Shown piece by piece: positions 28,728-36,297 of a DNA stretch of 64,000 nt. Location: the IMG/VR virus record IMGVR_UViG_3300036715_002050, positions 62,001 to 126,000 of that record. The stretch is one strand, 5' to 3'. A model generated the notes under the pieces. That model saw nothing but the letters and a program-made list of their open reading frames with translations. It ran no database searches and was not told the DNA's origin. The number at the start of each line of letters is the position of its first letter. Within the stretch, counting starts at the first letter, position 1. The DNA comes from a virus. The position numbers were made by a program, and so were the translations under genes.

Positions 28728-29051
28728 ATGGGCTTGAAAAAGATCGTGACGGAGGCTCGCGCCTTGCTGGCCAAGGGGTGGTGCAAGGGCACTTTTGCTC
28801 GTGACATCAACGGCGAGTGTGTACACCATGGCTTTCCCAATGCTGTGGCCTTCTGTTCGCTGGGTGCTATCGCACGCGCCCAGGGTGACGCGAACTTCGG
28901 CAGGCGGGCGGGCCAGGTTCCACGCGAGTTTTACAGCGCGTTCGAAAAGGTGAGCGGCACACAAGACGTGGTGTGGTTCAATGACCACAAGTGCCGCTCG
29001 CAAGAGGAAATCGTGGACGTCTTCGACAAGGTCATTGCGCTAATCGACTGA
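28728..29051 (+). CDS. DUF6197-like protein, paralog 4, 107 aa
   Basis: Core: TEARALLAKGWCKGTFARDI (8-27), NAVAFCSLGAIARAQ (38-52), VWFNDHK and EEIVDVFDKVI. AAAGGGGCTACAA before the ATG. Confidence 0.85.
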   Translation: MGLKKIVTEARALLAKGWCKGTFARDINGECVHHGFPNAVAFCSLGAIARAQGDANFGRRAGQVPREFYSAFEKVSGTQDVVWFNDHKCRSQEEIVDVFDKVIALID

Positions 29052-29074
29052 CCTACACGTTGGAAAAGCTTACC

Positions 29075-29124
29075 ACGTCGGGCACGTTGACGCAAGTGCA
29101 TGGGTTCAAATCCCTCCCGGCGTT
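29075..29124 (+). other. Minimal tRNA-like relic lacking one arm
   Basis: ACGTCGG/CCGGCGT acceptor-like pair, one hairpin GCAC...GTGC with TTGACGC (GAC, Val-like), and a GGG-TTCAAAT-CCC T-like arm in only 50 nt. No D arm. Confidence 0.35.
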
Positions 29125-29139
29125 TTGTAGCAACACCCC

Positions 29140-29168
29140 TTGCATTCGGTTTGGGGCTGTGCTACGGT
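29140..29168 (+). promoter_or_regulatory. Sigma70-like promoter
   Basis: TTGCAT, 17-nt spacer, TACGGT; about 60 nt upstream of the DUF932 gene. Confidence 0.65.
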
Positions 29169-29229
29169 CTTTTCACACAGAGCAAGCGTGTCTCTGGTTG
29201 TATTCCCCCCACACGCGCAGGGTGTTCAC

Positions 29230-30387
29230 ATGGCTGACGCCATTGTCTCCGTTGTTCCCGCAGAGTTGTCCCACATCGAGCCCGTGGCGCTGCAGAAGTT
29301 GCAAGCCAAGGGGCTCACCCTGTCCGAGATCCTGGGCATCTTCCCGGCACCCGCCGTGCAGCCCGTGGTCGCCCGGCAGGGCAAGAAGCGCACCAACGTG
29401 CCCACGGACTTCGCCGGGTCCAAGGTGCCGTGGCACAAGGTCGGCAACCCGCTGCCCGAGCGCATCCCCCACGAGATGCTGACGTCCTTCCTGCCGCGCG
29501 TCATGGCGTCGGCTGGGCTGGACTGGGAGCCGTACAAGGCCCAGTCGTACTTCCGCGACGAACGCGCGTCCCAGTACGTGCTGGACAGCGAGTCCTTCAA
29601 GGTCATCCGCGACACGCCCACCGGCCCGGTCATCCTCGCCAACCACGTGGGCAACGACTACCGCGTGATCAAGAACGCGGACACCGTCGCCTTCCTCTTC
29701 GCGGTGTCCGAAGGCATCGGCACCATGGAGACGCTGGGCTACTTCGGTGACGGGCAGCAGGTCTTCGGGTGCCTGCGGCTGGGCGACCAGCAACTCATCA
29801 ACGGGGACAAGATCCACCCGTACGTGGTGTTCCGCAACAGCCACGACTCGTCGTGTGAGTTCGAGGCATGGCGGTCCACCATCCGCCCGGAGTGCGGCAA
29901 CATGCTCCAGGCGTCCCGGTCGCGCGCCACCAAGGAAGTAGGCATGGTGCGCGTGCGCCATGAGGGCGACACCAACATCAAGATCGAGGACGCCCAGAAG
30001 GCGCTCAAGATTCTGGTGGAGAACTCGCTCAACGACGTGCGCCGCTTCGATGAACTCCTGCTCAAGGACTTCTCCATCAAGCAGATGGAGGAGTACGCCG
30101 TGTCCCTGTTCCCCGGTGACGGCACCGCGACCAAGGACCGGCGCGCGGATCTGTCCATGCTGTTCCTGCATGGCACCGGTCACGACAAGCTGGGCCAGAA
30201 CGCCTACGCAGCTCTGCAGTCGGTCACGCAGTACATCGACCACGGTGGGCGCCGTGTCAACGCCCTCAAGGGTGACACCGTCCGCGCACAGAACTCGCGC
30301 CAGGCCGAGTCGCTCATGCTGGGCAAGGGCGCCCAGATGAAGACGTACGCCTTTAACACCATCTGTGACATGGTGGGCGTGCTGTAA
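29230..30387 (+). CDS. DUF932-family phage/plasmid-like protein, 385 aa
   Basis: After an N-terminal extension, KVPWHKVGNPL, FFAV-type segments (TVAFLFAVSEGIGTMETLGYFGDG, here cited in parts), YVVFRNSHDSS and STIRPECGNML match the DUF932 (TIGR03299) family common on phages and plasmids; its biochemical role is not established. Internal ATG chosen near CAGGGTGTTCAC. The gene has its own promoter and clearly higher G+C and GC-ending codons than its neighbours, suggesting separate acquisition. Confidence 0.85.
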   Translation: MADAIVSVVPAELSHIEPVALQKLQAKGLTLSEILGIFPAPAVQPVVARQGKKRTNVPTDFAGSKVPWHKVGNPLPERIPHEMLTSFLPRVMASAGLDWEPYKAQSYFRDERASQYVLDSESFKVIRDTPTGPVILANHVGNDYRVIKNADTVAFLFAVSEGIGTMETLGYFGDGQQVFGCLRLGDQQLINGDKIHPYVVFRNSHDSSCEFEAWRSTIRPECGNMLQASRSRATKEVGMVRVRHEGDTNIKIEDAQKALKILVENSLNDVRRFDELLLKDFSIKQMEEYAVSLFPGDGTATKDRRADLSMLFLHGTGHDKLGQNAYAALQSVTQYIDHGGRRVNALKGDTVRAQNSRQAESLMLGKGAQMKTYAFNTICDMVGVL

Positions 30388-30407
30388 GTTGTTTGCCAAG
30401 CATTACC

Positions 30408-30455
30408 GGACACGTGTGGTGTTGTTGACCTTTCCGCCCAAAGCGGCACGTGTTC
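30408..30455 (+). repeat. Intergenic hairpin family, member 9
   Basis: GGACACGTG/CACGTGTTC (9 bp), followed by TTTGTTGTGC. Confidence 0.6.
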
Positions 30456-30490
30456 TTTGTTGTGCAACAAACTTACAAAGGAGTTCGCAA

Positions 30491-30553
30491 ATGCGTATCG
30501 CGCAAATGCGTATCGCGCAAAGCGCCTTGAACAGGATGTTGGTGTTGGGATAA
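30491..30553 (+). CDS. Short ORF with internal duplication, 20 aa
   Basis: AAAGGAGTTCGCAA precedes the ATG. The first 15 nt (ATGCGTATCGCGCAA) are tandemly duplicated, giving MRIAQMRIAQ. Possibly a remnant of a longer gene in the leader cassette. Confidence 0.45.
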   Translation: MRIAQMRIAQSALNRMLVLG

Positions 30554-30641
30554 CAGCCGTTCGAATCGGCACATAGGCGTTGTTGTTAGCTGTTAACCCG
30601 TTGCACTTACAAGGTCGAAAGACCGCAAAAGGTGGTTGCCA

Positions 30642-30881
30642 ATGGTTGCCAAGAAGAATACCCGTAACACGATGTTCAAGCGCACGGATGCAGAGAACCG
30701 GGCGGCGATGCGCAACGGTAACACGGTGGCGGAGGTGCTGGCGGCGCTGGACGCGCGGGGCTTGACAGCGACCAAGGAGCGTGCGAAGCTGCAGGCATTG
30801 GTGGCGAAGGCGGTGGCCAAGGGGCTCACGGGCACGGCAACCATCGGGGAGATCCGGGCCGCGCTGGCCCGCCACAAGTAA
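30642..30881 (+). CDS. Small basic helical protein, 79 aa
   Basis: ATG start with AAAAGGTGG upstream. Ala/Lys/Arg-rich helices (NTVAEVLAALDARGLTATKE) resembling small nucleic-acid-binding proteins, but no family recognised. Confidence 0.7.
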   Translation: MVAKKNTRNTMFKRTDAENRAAMRNGNTVAEVLAALDARGLTATKERAKLQALVAKAVAKGLTGTATIGEIRAALARHK

Positions 30882-30889
30882 GCTGGGTG

Positions 30890-31615
30890 TTGTGTAACAA
30901 AGCGTGAGCAGCAAAGTTGCTGGGCTTGTTGTCGAAGCCGGATTCATAATCCACCAGCAACATCAGTCGAAACGTCCAGTTGCGTGAAAAACATAACGGG
31001 ATTAAGTAGTTAAAAGGATTAACTCCGTTATGAACTAACTGGGATCGTTGAACGTGGAAGCTGTCCGAGGTGGTTGCAACAAAGCGTGCTGGATTAGAAG
31101 AACTCCTGCGGGACTTCTTGGCGCTTAAGGCATTCACGTGCTAGACACCACCGTCAACGTAATCGTGGGGAACGTTGCCGTACTGCGGTTGGTTATGCTG
31201 ACCGTAAACCCTTCGCCCGACGCTTGGACTATGATTGTATCGGGCGCTTTGCATGTAGCTAAAGTCCGACAGCTTTAGCCAGCAAGGTACGGACCGGGCT
31301 GAGATTCCCGGTAATGTGTTGGACCACGGGAATCCGTGTAATGGAGTGACAATGCCGCCTCCGACGTAAAGCGCTTGAAAGAACGTTTGCGGAAGTACCT
31401 TGCTCGGGTAGAGCGCGTTCTTTCTTTGACCCGGCGCTAACAGTAAAATCGGGCACCACTTGCTTGCTTAATGCCGACACGTTGCGGTACGCTGCGCCTG
31501 TACGGAAATAGTTTTGGTCATGGAGCAGGCCCTTCTACAAAGGAAAAACGCCATGAAGTGACTATAAAGTTGCAAGCAAGGAAAAGTAGTTTGAATAAGT
31601 ACCGGCCTTGCAAAA
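30890..31615 (+). ncRNA. Second structured non-coding region, about 0.7 kb, upstream of tRNA-Leu
   Basis: No supported ORF. Helices visible: CATAACGG/CCGTTATG near 30990-31032, CTAAAG/CTTTAG near 31258-31277, CCGGG/CCCGG near 31298, CACGG-GAAT-CCGTG near 31324, and GAAAGAACG/CGTTCTTTC enclosing about 35 nt near 31377-31427. The stretch ends beside tRNA-Leu(CAA), as the larger one at 21.9-23.1 kb ends beside a tRNA-like element. Confidence 0.5.
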
Positions 31616-31622
31616 GGCCCAC

Positions 31623-31704
31623 GCCCGTGTGGTGGAATAGGTAGACACACAAGACTCAAAATCTTGCGTCCTCGGACATGGGGGTTCGATTCCCTCCACG
31701 GGCA
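31623..31704 (+). tRNA. tRNA-Leu(CAA)
   Basis: Acceptor GCCCGTG/CACGGGC, anticodon stem CAAGA/TCTTG with loop CTCAAAA, class II variable arm, T loop TTCGATT, discriminator A. Third Leu(CAA) in the window. Confidence 0.93.
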
Positions 31705-31742
31705 TTTGTTGTACCCGCAAAAATTACCCACAGGAGACGCAC

Positions 31743-31988
31743 ATGAAAGTCGTACAGAAGCAAATCCCCGGAAGCGTCGGCAAGAGAATCGAAGAGTTCA
31801 AAGACGGAGACGTTATCCGGCACGCGAACAAAGTGCTCACCCAAACCCCCATTCTCAAGAGTTCCCGGACCGAAATGGGCGTGCACCAGCACTTCGGGGT
31901 GTGGCTGGATGACGGGCTGCTGTTTTCTGTCGCGACAATAACGGCGTATCGCTTCGTGCCGGTGATGGGCTCGTTTGTGGAAGAGTAA
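31743..31988 (+). CDS. Unknown protein, 81 aa
   Basis: ACAGGAGACGCAC before the ATG. Compact beta-rich-looking protein (GVHQHFGVWLDDGLLFSVATI). No family recognised. Confidence 0.8.
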   Translation: MKVVQKQIPGSVGKRIEEFKDGDVIRHANKVLTQTPILKSSRTEMGVHQHFGVWLDDGLLFSVATITAYRFVPVMGSFVEE

Positions 31989-32055
31989 CCCAATCCTTCC
32001 CGAAAATTTCAAGGTGGCGACCAAGTAGAGCCGGGAGGCTGGAACCGCCCGTGTG

Positions 32056-32126
32056 AAGGAAGCTCTTGGAGAGCAAGGGTCAGCGCACAACACCCCTTAG
32101 TGATGGTTCGATTCCATCCTTCTTTC
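32056..32126 (+). tRNA. tRNA-like element with abnormal anticodon arm
   Basis: Acceptor AAGGAAG/CTTCTTT and T arm GATGG-TTCGATT-CCATC are good and overall length (71 nt) is normal. D arm CTTG/CAAG has a short loop and the anticodon hairpin GGGT/ACCC has an 11-nt loop. Anticodon not assignable. Confidence 0.45.
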
Positions 32127-32162
32127 TTTGTTGTGCAAACAACCCTAGCAACGGAGCCGTCA

Positions 32163-32828
32163 ATGGGTAAGGTGTTGTCGTGGTCAGTCAATAACAAGAA
32201 GCTGGCTGGTTTGAAGACCCACAAGACCATCGGGTTTTCAATCCCAGCACACCAAAACTTCACGGACTCGGCGGGGGCGGTGCAAAACACCTGCCCTAGG
32301 GCGGGTGCGTGTGCTGGTGTGTGCTATGCCAAGCAAGGATTCTTCCTCATGCCCAACGTACGCGACGCCATGGTCAACAACTTGGAGTTGGTGCAATCGC
32401 CGCAGTTCGTGGCGGTGGCTACGTACGACTTGGAAAAGTACAAGCGATTGGGTTACAAAGTCGTGCGTGTGCATACTTCGGGCGACTTCTTCTCTCAAAG
32501 CTACTTGGAAGCGTGGTACGAGATCGCCCGCGCCCATCCTGACTTGCTGTTCTACGCCTACACCAAGCAATTCGCCAAGTTGGATCTGTGGACCACCAAG
32601 CCGGGAAACTTCCGGATCACGCAATCGGTGGGCGGCAAGGACGATTCCAAGATCGACTTGACCAAGTCTCACGCGCGGATCTTTGCGTCACACTACGCGC
32701 GTCGCAAGGCTGGGTACGGCAACGGAACCGACTCGGATTTGCTGGTGATTCGTGGCACCACCAAGGTCGGGCTGGTGTACCACGGCAACCGCAACCTGAC
32801 CGCATCCCAAAAGAAATACTTCAAGTAA
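32163..32828 (+). CDS. Gp88-like phage protein, 221 aa
   Basis: The pattern SIPAHQNFTDSAGAVQNTC followed by PRAGACAGVCYAKQG (C44, C50, C54), the later NNLELV, and TSGDFFSQSYLEAW and TITQS-like segments match the 'gene product 88' family of mycobacteriophage L5 and many others. Function unknown; conserved Cys suggest a metal or cluster site. CAACGGAGCCGTCA precedes the ATG. Confidence 0.85.
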   Translation: MGKVLSWSVNNKKLAGLKTHKTIGFSIPAHQNFTDSAGAVQNTCPRAGACAGVCYAKQGFFLMPNVRDAMVNNLELVQSPQFVAVATYDLEKYKRLGYKVVRVHTSGDFFSQSYLEAWYEIARAHPDLLFYAYTKQFAKLDLWTTKPGNFRITQSVGGKDDSKIDLTKSHARIFASHYARRKAGYGNGTDSDLLVIRGTTKVGLVYHGNRNLTASQKKYFK

Positions 32829-32850
32829 ATTATTAACACACCTTACACCC

Positions 32851-32893
32851 AAGCCAAGCGCCACCGGGCGTCGTCTTCAATGACACTTGGCTT
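32851..32893 (+). repeat. Intergenic hairpin family, member 10
   Basis: AAGCCAAG/CTTGGCTT with inner CGCC-ACCG-GGCG and the sequence GTCTTCAATGACAC in the descending strand. Confidence 0.7.
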
Positions 32894-32929
32894 ATTGCAG
32901 TAAAAGTAGCACAACAAAGGAGTACGCAC

Positions 32930-33328
32930 ATGGCTGACAAGAAGATCGTGAACACGCCGTCAGAGTTCTTGGAAACGGTCAAGCAGTTGTTGCTCACAAA
33001 GGGGTGGAACAAGGGGGCCTTCGCGGTCAATGCTGCAGGATTGGAGGTCAACGAGTGCTCCGACCTCGCCGCGCGCTTTTGCTTGCTCGGCGCAATGTCC
33101 CGCACGTTCGAAGACATGGACCCCACGGTGAGACATGCGCGGGGTCGTGTCTTGGAGCGGGACGCACAGGTCGCCTTGATGAAAGAGGTCCAAGACATGG
33201 GTGCCGCGGGCATCGCGGAATTCAACGACGACCCAGACACGGACTTGGAAGAAGTCGTGCAAGTGCTCGACCGAGTCATCAACAAGTTGGAACTGCAAGA
33301 AGCCAACTTCCAAATCACCGACTATTAA
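32930..33328 (+). CDS. DUF6197-like protein, paralog 5, 132 aa
   Basis: Core: VKQLLLTKGWNKGAFAVNAA (17-36), AARFCLLGAMSRTFE (46-60), AEFNDDPDTDLEEVVQVLDR near the end. AAAGGAGTACGCAC before the ATG. Confidence 0.85.
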   Translation: MADKKIVNTPSEFLETVKQLLLTKGWNKGAFAVNAAGLEVNECSDLAARFCLLGAMSRTFEDMDPTVRHARGRVLERDAQVALMKEVQDMGAAGIAEFNDDPDTDLEEVVQVLDRVINKLELQEANFQITDY

Positions 33329-33342
33329 AGCAACGAAAAACC

Positions 33343-33386
33343 AAGTCCGGCGCGTAACGGCGTGCGTCTTCGATGACACCGGACTT
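33343..33386 (+). repeat. Intergenic hairpin family, member 11
   Basis: AAGTCCGG/CCGGACTT enclosing GTAACGG and GTCTTCGATGACAC; the latter is almost the same as in member 10. Confidence 0.7.
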
Positions 33387-33432
33387 CTCCGCGTAGCGTC
33401 GTGTGCTACGCACTTATCACATAGGGGGCTAT

Positions 33433-33675
33433 ATGACTTTGGCTGACAAAGTAAACAAGAAATTGGACGAACTAGACGCAGCTTTTGATCAAGCAAAAGC
33501 AGAATTTCTCCAACCTTTAGTTGAGCAAGAGTTTGCCCGAGTACAAAAGAAAAACAGGCACATTACGGGCATTTACTTCGGAAATGGTACGTGGCTGTTA
33601 GATGTAGACGAAAGCATATCGGATGACGACCGATTCCGTCTGTCAGGCAGCTTTTTGCTACGCTCCATACTCTAA
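33433..33675 (+). CDS. Unknown protein, 80 aa
   Basis: ATAGGGGGCTAT before the ATG. Helical N-terminal half (KVNKKLDELDAAFDQAKAEF) then a beta-like segment (HITGIYFGNGTWLLDVD). Unknown. Confidence 0.75.
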   Translation: MTLADKVNKKLDELDAAFDQAKAEFLQPLVEQEFARVQKKNRHITGIYFGNGTWLLDVDESISDDDRFRLSGSFLLRSIL

Positions 33676-33676
33676 A

Positions 33677-33772
33677 GTGACTAGTGCTCCCAAGTATATG
33701 CATCAGTTGATTCTGTTGTGTGACTTGGCTTGTCAATACTGCGAAAACGTAGGCACTGCGAAAGGTAAATAA
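33677..33772 (+). CDS. Possible short CxxC ORF, 31 aa
   Basis: GTG-started frame containing CDLACQYC; no good ribosome site, but it fills the gap between two genes and the next gene's AAAGG lies at its end. Marginal. Confidence 0.35.
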   Translation: MTSAPKYMHQLILLCDLACQYCENVGTAKGK

Positions 33773-33775
33773 CAA

Positions 33776-33967
33776 ATGGCTTATAGATCAGTTCTTCCGG
33801 AAGACTTGGTGGGTAAGACTGTCAAGTCGATCAATGCTGAAGCCGTAAACAGCTTGGAGATCACGTTCGAAGATGGGACTAAAGTGACGTTGTGGGCTGA
33901 ACAGTCCATCTACACGCTGTTCGGCAGCATCCCCGGCATTTTTGTTGACGACACCGGCCCAGTGTGA
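33776..33967 (+). CDS. Unknown protein, 63 aa
   Basis: GAAAGGTAAATAACAA before the ATG. Beta-rich pattern (KTVKSINAEAVNSLEITFEDG), acidic end. Unknown. Confidence 0.75.
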   Translation: MAYRSVLPEDLVGKTVKSINAEAVNSLEITFEDGTKVTLWAEQSIYTLFGSIPGIFVDDTGPV

Positions 33968-33980
33968 TACATCTACACCA

Positions 33981-34027
33981 ACCACGTGGCTGTCGTACGA
34001 GCCCAGCCCTTCAACCGGCACGTGGTT
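33981..34027 (+). repeat. Intergenic hairpin family, member 12
   Basis: ACCACGTG/CACGTGGT, followed by TATTTGTTGTAAC. Confidence 0.55.
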
Positions 34028-34056
34028 ATTTGTTGTAACTTACACCGGAGGTACAC

Positions 34057-34476
34057 ATGCCCCACGTGCAAAAAGAAATCGTCCCCGGTACGCCCGTACG
34101 TGTGTACCGCAACTTGCACCAGCGTTGTTGGTCGGTGCAAACGTATGTGCGCGGTAAGGGGTGGCGGTTGGCTCGCCACGAATCCGCCCTGTTCATCACC
34201 GACGTGACTTACCACGTCAACGAACGCATCCGTCAACAGGTCATCGCTAACCGCCACAAAGACATCCACGCTTTTGTGTGCGGCAAGTGGTTGACGGGCG
34301 GATCGGGCAATAGCTTGGATGCATTGGTGGGCCATGCGCGCACGGGACCACGCAACGTGACTTACAACCCCTACAAAGCCGGGCACTTTATGTTTGATGA
34401 TGGTCCCGCTACGCCGTTGGCTTGCGCTTGGTTCGCCAACTTGGTTATCGGTTACACAACGTTTGACTTGACGTAA
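34057..34476 (+). CDS. Unknown protein, 139 aa
   Basis: CCGGAGGTACAC before the ATG. Basic N-terminal half with many aromatic residues (VRVYRNLHQRCWSVQTYVRG), then GSGNSLDALVGHARTGPRNV. No family recognised. Confidence 0.8.
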   Translation: MPHVQKEIVPGTPVRVYRNLHQRCWSVQTYVRGKGWRLARHESALFITDVTYHVNERIRQQVIANRHKDIHAFVCGKWLTGGSGNSLDALVGHARTGPRNVTYNPYKAGHFMFDDGPATPLACAWFANLVIGYTTFDLT

Positions 34477-34487
34477 GGAGCTTAACA

Positions 34488-34988
34488 ATGGGTGTCATCG
34501 AAGCTTTGTGGACGAAAGAAGTGACCCGCCGTTTGCGGGAATTTCCCGGCGAGAACGTGATTGATCCCACCCACTACCACAAGACGGTGGATATCACGTT
34601 CGGGGCAATCTTTCTGCATGACTCCGCCATCCGTACGTTGGTTACGGTGGTTTGTGGCTCCGGGTTTACCGTGTCCACAGACGACACCGGAGCCATGGGT
34701 AAGCTGAAACTACGCATCGAAAACATCGCTCTGCCACCCGAGTCCTACATGCCTTCCGTGTCCGAGCAAGCTTTTGCCATCCTGCACGAGACGTGCGGGG
34801 CGCTGGTGGCAGAGCGCCAAATGATGAACAGCAACACGATGCGGGTGTACTTCAAGGAGAAGTTGTCCATCGACTTGCTGGGCGGCCTCGCAGACAAGTT
34901 GGGCAGTCCACGGAGCTTGGTGGATATCTGCCCCACCAACGAAGCTGGTCCGTGTGTGTACTTCAACCGAATCAATCCCGGCAGCTAA
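34488..34988 (+). CDS. Unknown protein, 166 aa
   Basis: GTAAGGAGCTTAACA before the ATG. Alpha/beta composition; C-terminal GSPRSLVDICPTNEAGPCVY. No family recognised. Confidence 0.8.
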   Translation: MGVIEALWTKEVTRRLREFPGENVIDPTHYHKTVDITFGAIFLHDSAIRTLVTVVCGSGFTVSTDDTGAMGKLKLRIENIALPPESYMPSVSEQAFAILHETCGALVAERQMMNSNTMRVYFKEKLSIDLLGGLADKLGSPRSLVDICPTNEAGPCVYFNRINPGS

Positions 34989-34998
34989 CGCAAACCGG

Positions 34999-35025
34999 CT
35001 ACACGTGGGGTAAAAGCCCGCGTAG
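34999..35025 (+). repeat. Intergenic hairpin family, member 13
   Basis: CTACACG/CGCGTAG with loop GGGGTAAAAGCC; same loop and context as member 6 but changed stem bases, several of them compensatory. Confidence 0.7.
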
Positions 35026-35058
35026 TCTTCGTCGTACCATTAACAAAGGAGCCCCAAA

Positions 35059-35343
35059 ATGTCTGCACGTAATCCCAATCCCTTTACCGTAGAAAAACCA
35101 ACCGACATTCCTGATGGCGCATATGTCATCATGCGTCCAGAAACCTATTCCACAGATGGCGGTTATCCTGAAGATAGGTGTCATTCTTACGGCTATTGCG
35201 GCATCACGGTTTACCCGGACAAGACTTCGTGGGAAGCCGCTTTGAAGCGAGACGTAGAAAGCAAGCGGGATCCGGTAGGGTTTGTGATGCGTCGAGCGAC
35301 GACCAGCATCACAGTGACCGTAAGGGTCGACGTATCGGTTTGA
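35059..35343 (+). CDS. Unknown protein, 94 aa
   Basis: AAAGGAGCCCCAAA before the ATG. N-terminal MSARNPNPFTVEKPTDIPDG; C-terminal beta strand (SITVTVRVDVSV). Unknown. Confidence 0.8.
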   Translation: MSARNPNPFTVEKPTDIPDGAYVIMRPETYSTDGGYPEDRCHSYGYCGITVYPDKTSWEAALKRDVESKRDPVGFVMRRATTSITVTVRVDVSV

Positions 35344-35368
35344 TGTTACTCTAACCAAGGACACACAC

Positions 35369-35791
35369 ATGGCACGGACTTTGCAGCAAGCTTTGACCGC
35401 TTTTGCGGTGGACAACCCGGTGTACGGAGTCCGGTCGTACATCGGGCGGGGAATGGGTAGCCGGGAATGCGTTGGGCTGGACACCGACGACGTCATCGGC
35501 GCTATCGGTGAGTTCGGCGCGTGGCTGATTGACACGCAAGTCGACAACGCAGCGGACATCATGCGGCAAGTGGCGGAGGCCCGCTCGGCCTCCATGGGGC
35601 TGGGCTACATCTTGTACTGGCCGCGCGTCGAGTGGGTGGTGCCGGTGCAACCCGTGCCTTCAGGCTGTGACAATCCGGACTGTACGGGATGCAACTGCGG
35701 GGAACCGCAGAGCGTCCCCATGCCCTCCATGATCCCGGGGCACAGTTGCGGTGACTGTGAAGACGGGTCTTGCGGCATCGGGCGTTGGTGA
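35369..35791 (+). CDS. Protein with Cys-rich tail, 140 aa
   Basis: AAGGACACACAC before the ATG. N-terminal globular part; the C-terminal 45 residues hold eight Cys (CDNPDCTGCNCG; CGDCEDGSCG), likely binding metal or a cluster. Similar-looking N-terminal segments (VYGVRSYIGRGMGSRECVG) occur in phage proteins I cannot name. Confidence 0.8.
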   Translation: MARTLQQALTAFAVDNPVYGVRSYIGRGMGSRECVGLDTDDVIGAIGEFGAWLIDTQVDNAADIMRQVAEARSASMGLGYILYWPRVEWVVPVQPVPSGCDNPDCTGCNCGEPQSVPMPSMIPGHSCGDCEDGSCGIGRW

Positions 35792-35794
35792 GAC

Positions 35795-35823
35795 TTGACT
35801 GAACCACAGGAACGCGCTACAGT
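35795..35823 (+). promoter_or_regulatory. Sigma70-like promoter within an inverted repeat
   Basis: TTGACT, 17-nt spacer, TACAGT. The -10 overlaps the left arm of a 15-bp perfect inverted repeat (35806-35820 with 35835-35849; CAGGAACGCGCTACA and its complement). Confidence 0.7.
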
Positions 35824-35887
35824 GCTTGGCGTGGCTGTAGCGCGTTCCTGCGGCTTGGTGTGGTCTTCCCCCACAACAGGAGCTAGC

Positions 35888-35986
35888 ATGCGTTTGACGG
35901 CGTTGGAGACGGCGATTACGGCGGTTTGGCAGGGTCGTGGCGGTGGGATGGTCCGTATCAAAGGTATCAAGGGTATCAAGCGTTAG
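35888..35986 (+). CDS. Short ORF, 32 aa
   Basis: ACAGGAGCTAGC before the ATG, downstream of a promoter. Product MRLTALETAITAVWQ... ending IKGIKGIKR (a tandem GTATCAAAG-like DNA repeat). Unknown or leader-like. Confidence 0.55.
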   Translation: MRLTALETAITAVWQGRGGGMVRIKGIKGIKR

Positions 35987-36030
35987 CCTCGTACCGCACA
36001 AGTAGTCCACTCTTACCCAGGAATACCACC

Positions 36031-36273
36031 ATGACGGTAGGCAAGCACCAAAGCGAAGTAGAGTCCGCGTTGTCCTTGGACCACATGCAAACATATGATC
36101 TGTTGGCGACCCGACGCGACCAGTGGTTGATGCTGGCAAAAGACACGGTCACGTTTTCGCCAGAAAACGCCCACGCCTGCGTCACCAACGCCAACGTGTT
36201 GTCCATGATCATGGACGAGTTGCAGGACCGTTGGGATGCAGACAAGATGGACCGCACACACGTCGCAAAGTAA
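36031..36273 (+). CDS. Unknown protein, 80 aa
   Basis: CAGGAATACCACC before the ATG. Helical (LDHMQTYDLLATRRDQWLML), Met-rich. Unknown. Confidence 0.75.
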   Translation: MTVGKHQSEVESALSLDHMQTYDLLATRRDQWLMLAKDTVTFSPENAHACVTNANVLSMIMDELQDRWDADKMDRTHVAK

Positions 36274-36297
36274 CACCCACGCACAAAGGAAAACAAC

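Noticed and set aside
29173-30399. 408-codon antisense frame opposite the DUF932 gene
   Set aside because: It is a by-product of high G+C in the sense gene; the sense product matches a known family and the antisense one is Val/Leu/His-rich without motifs.
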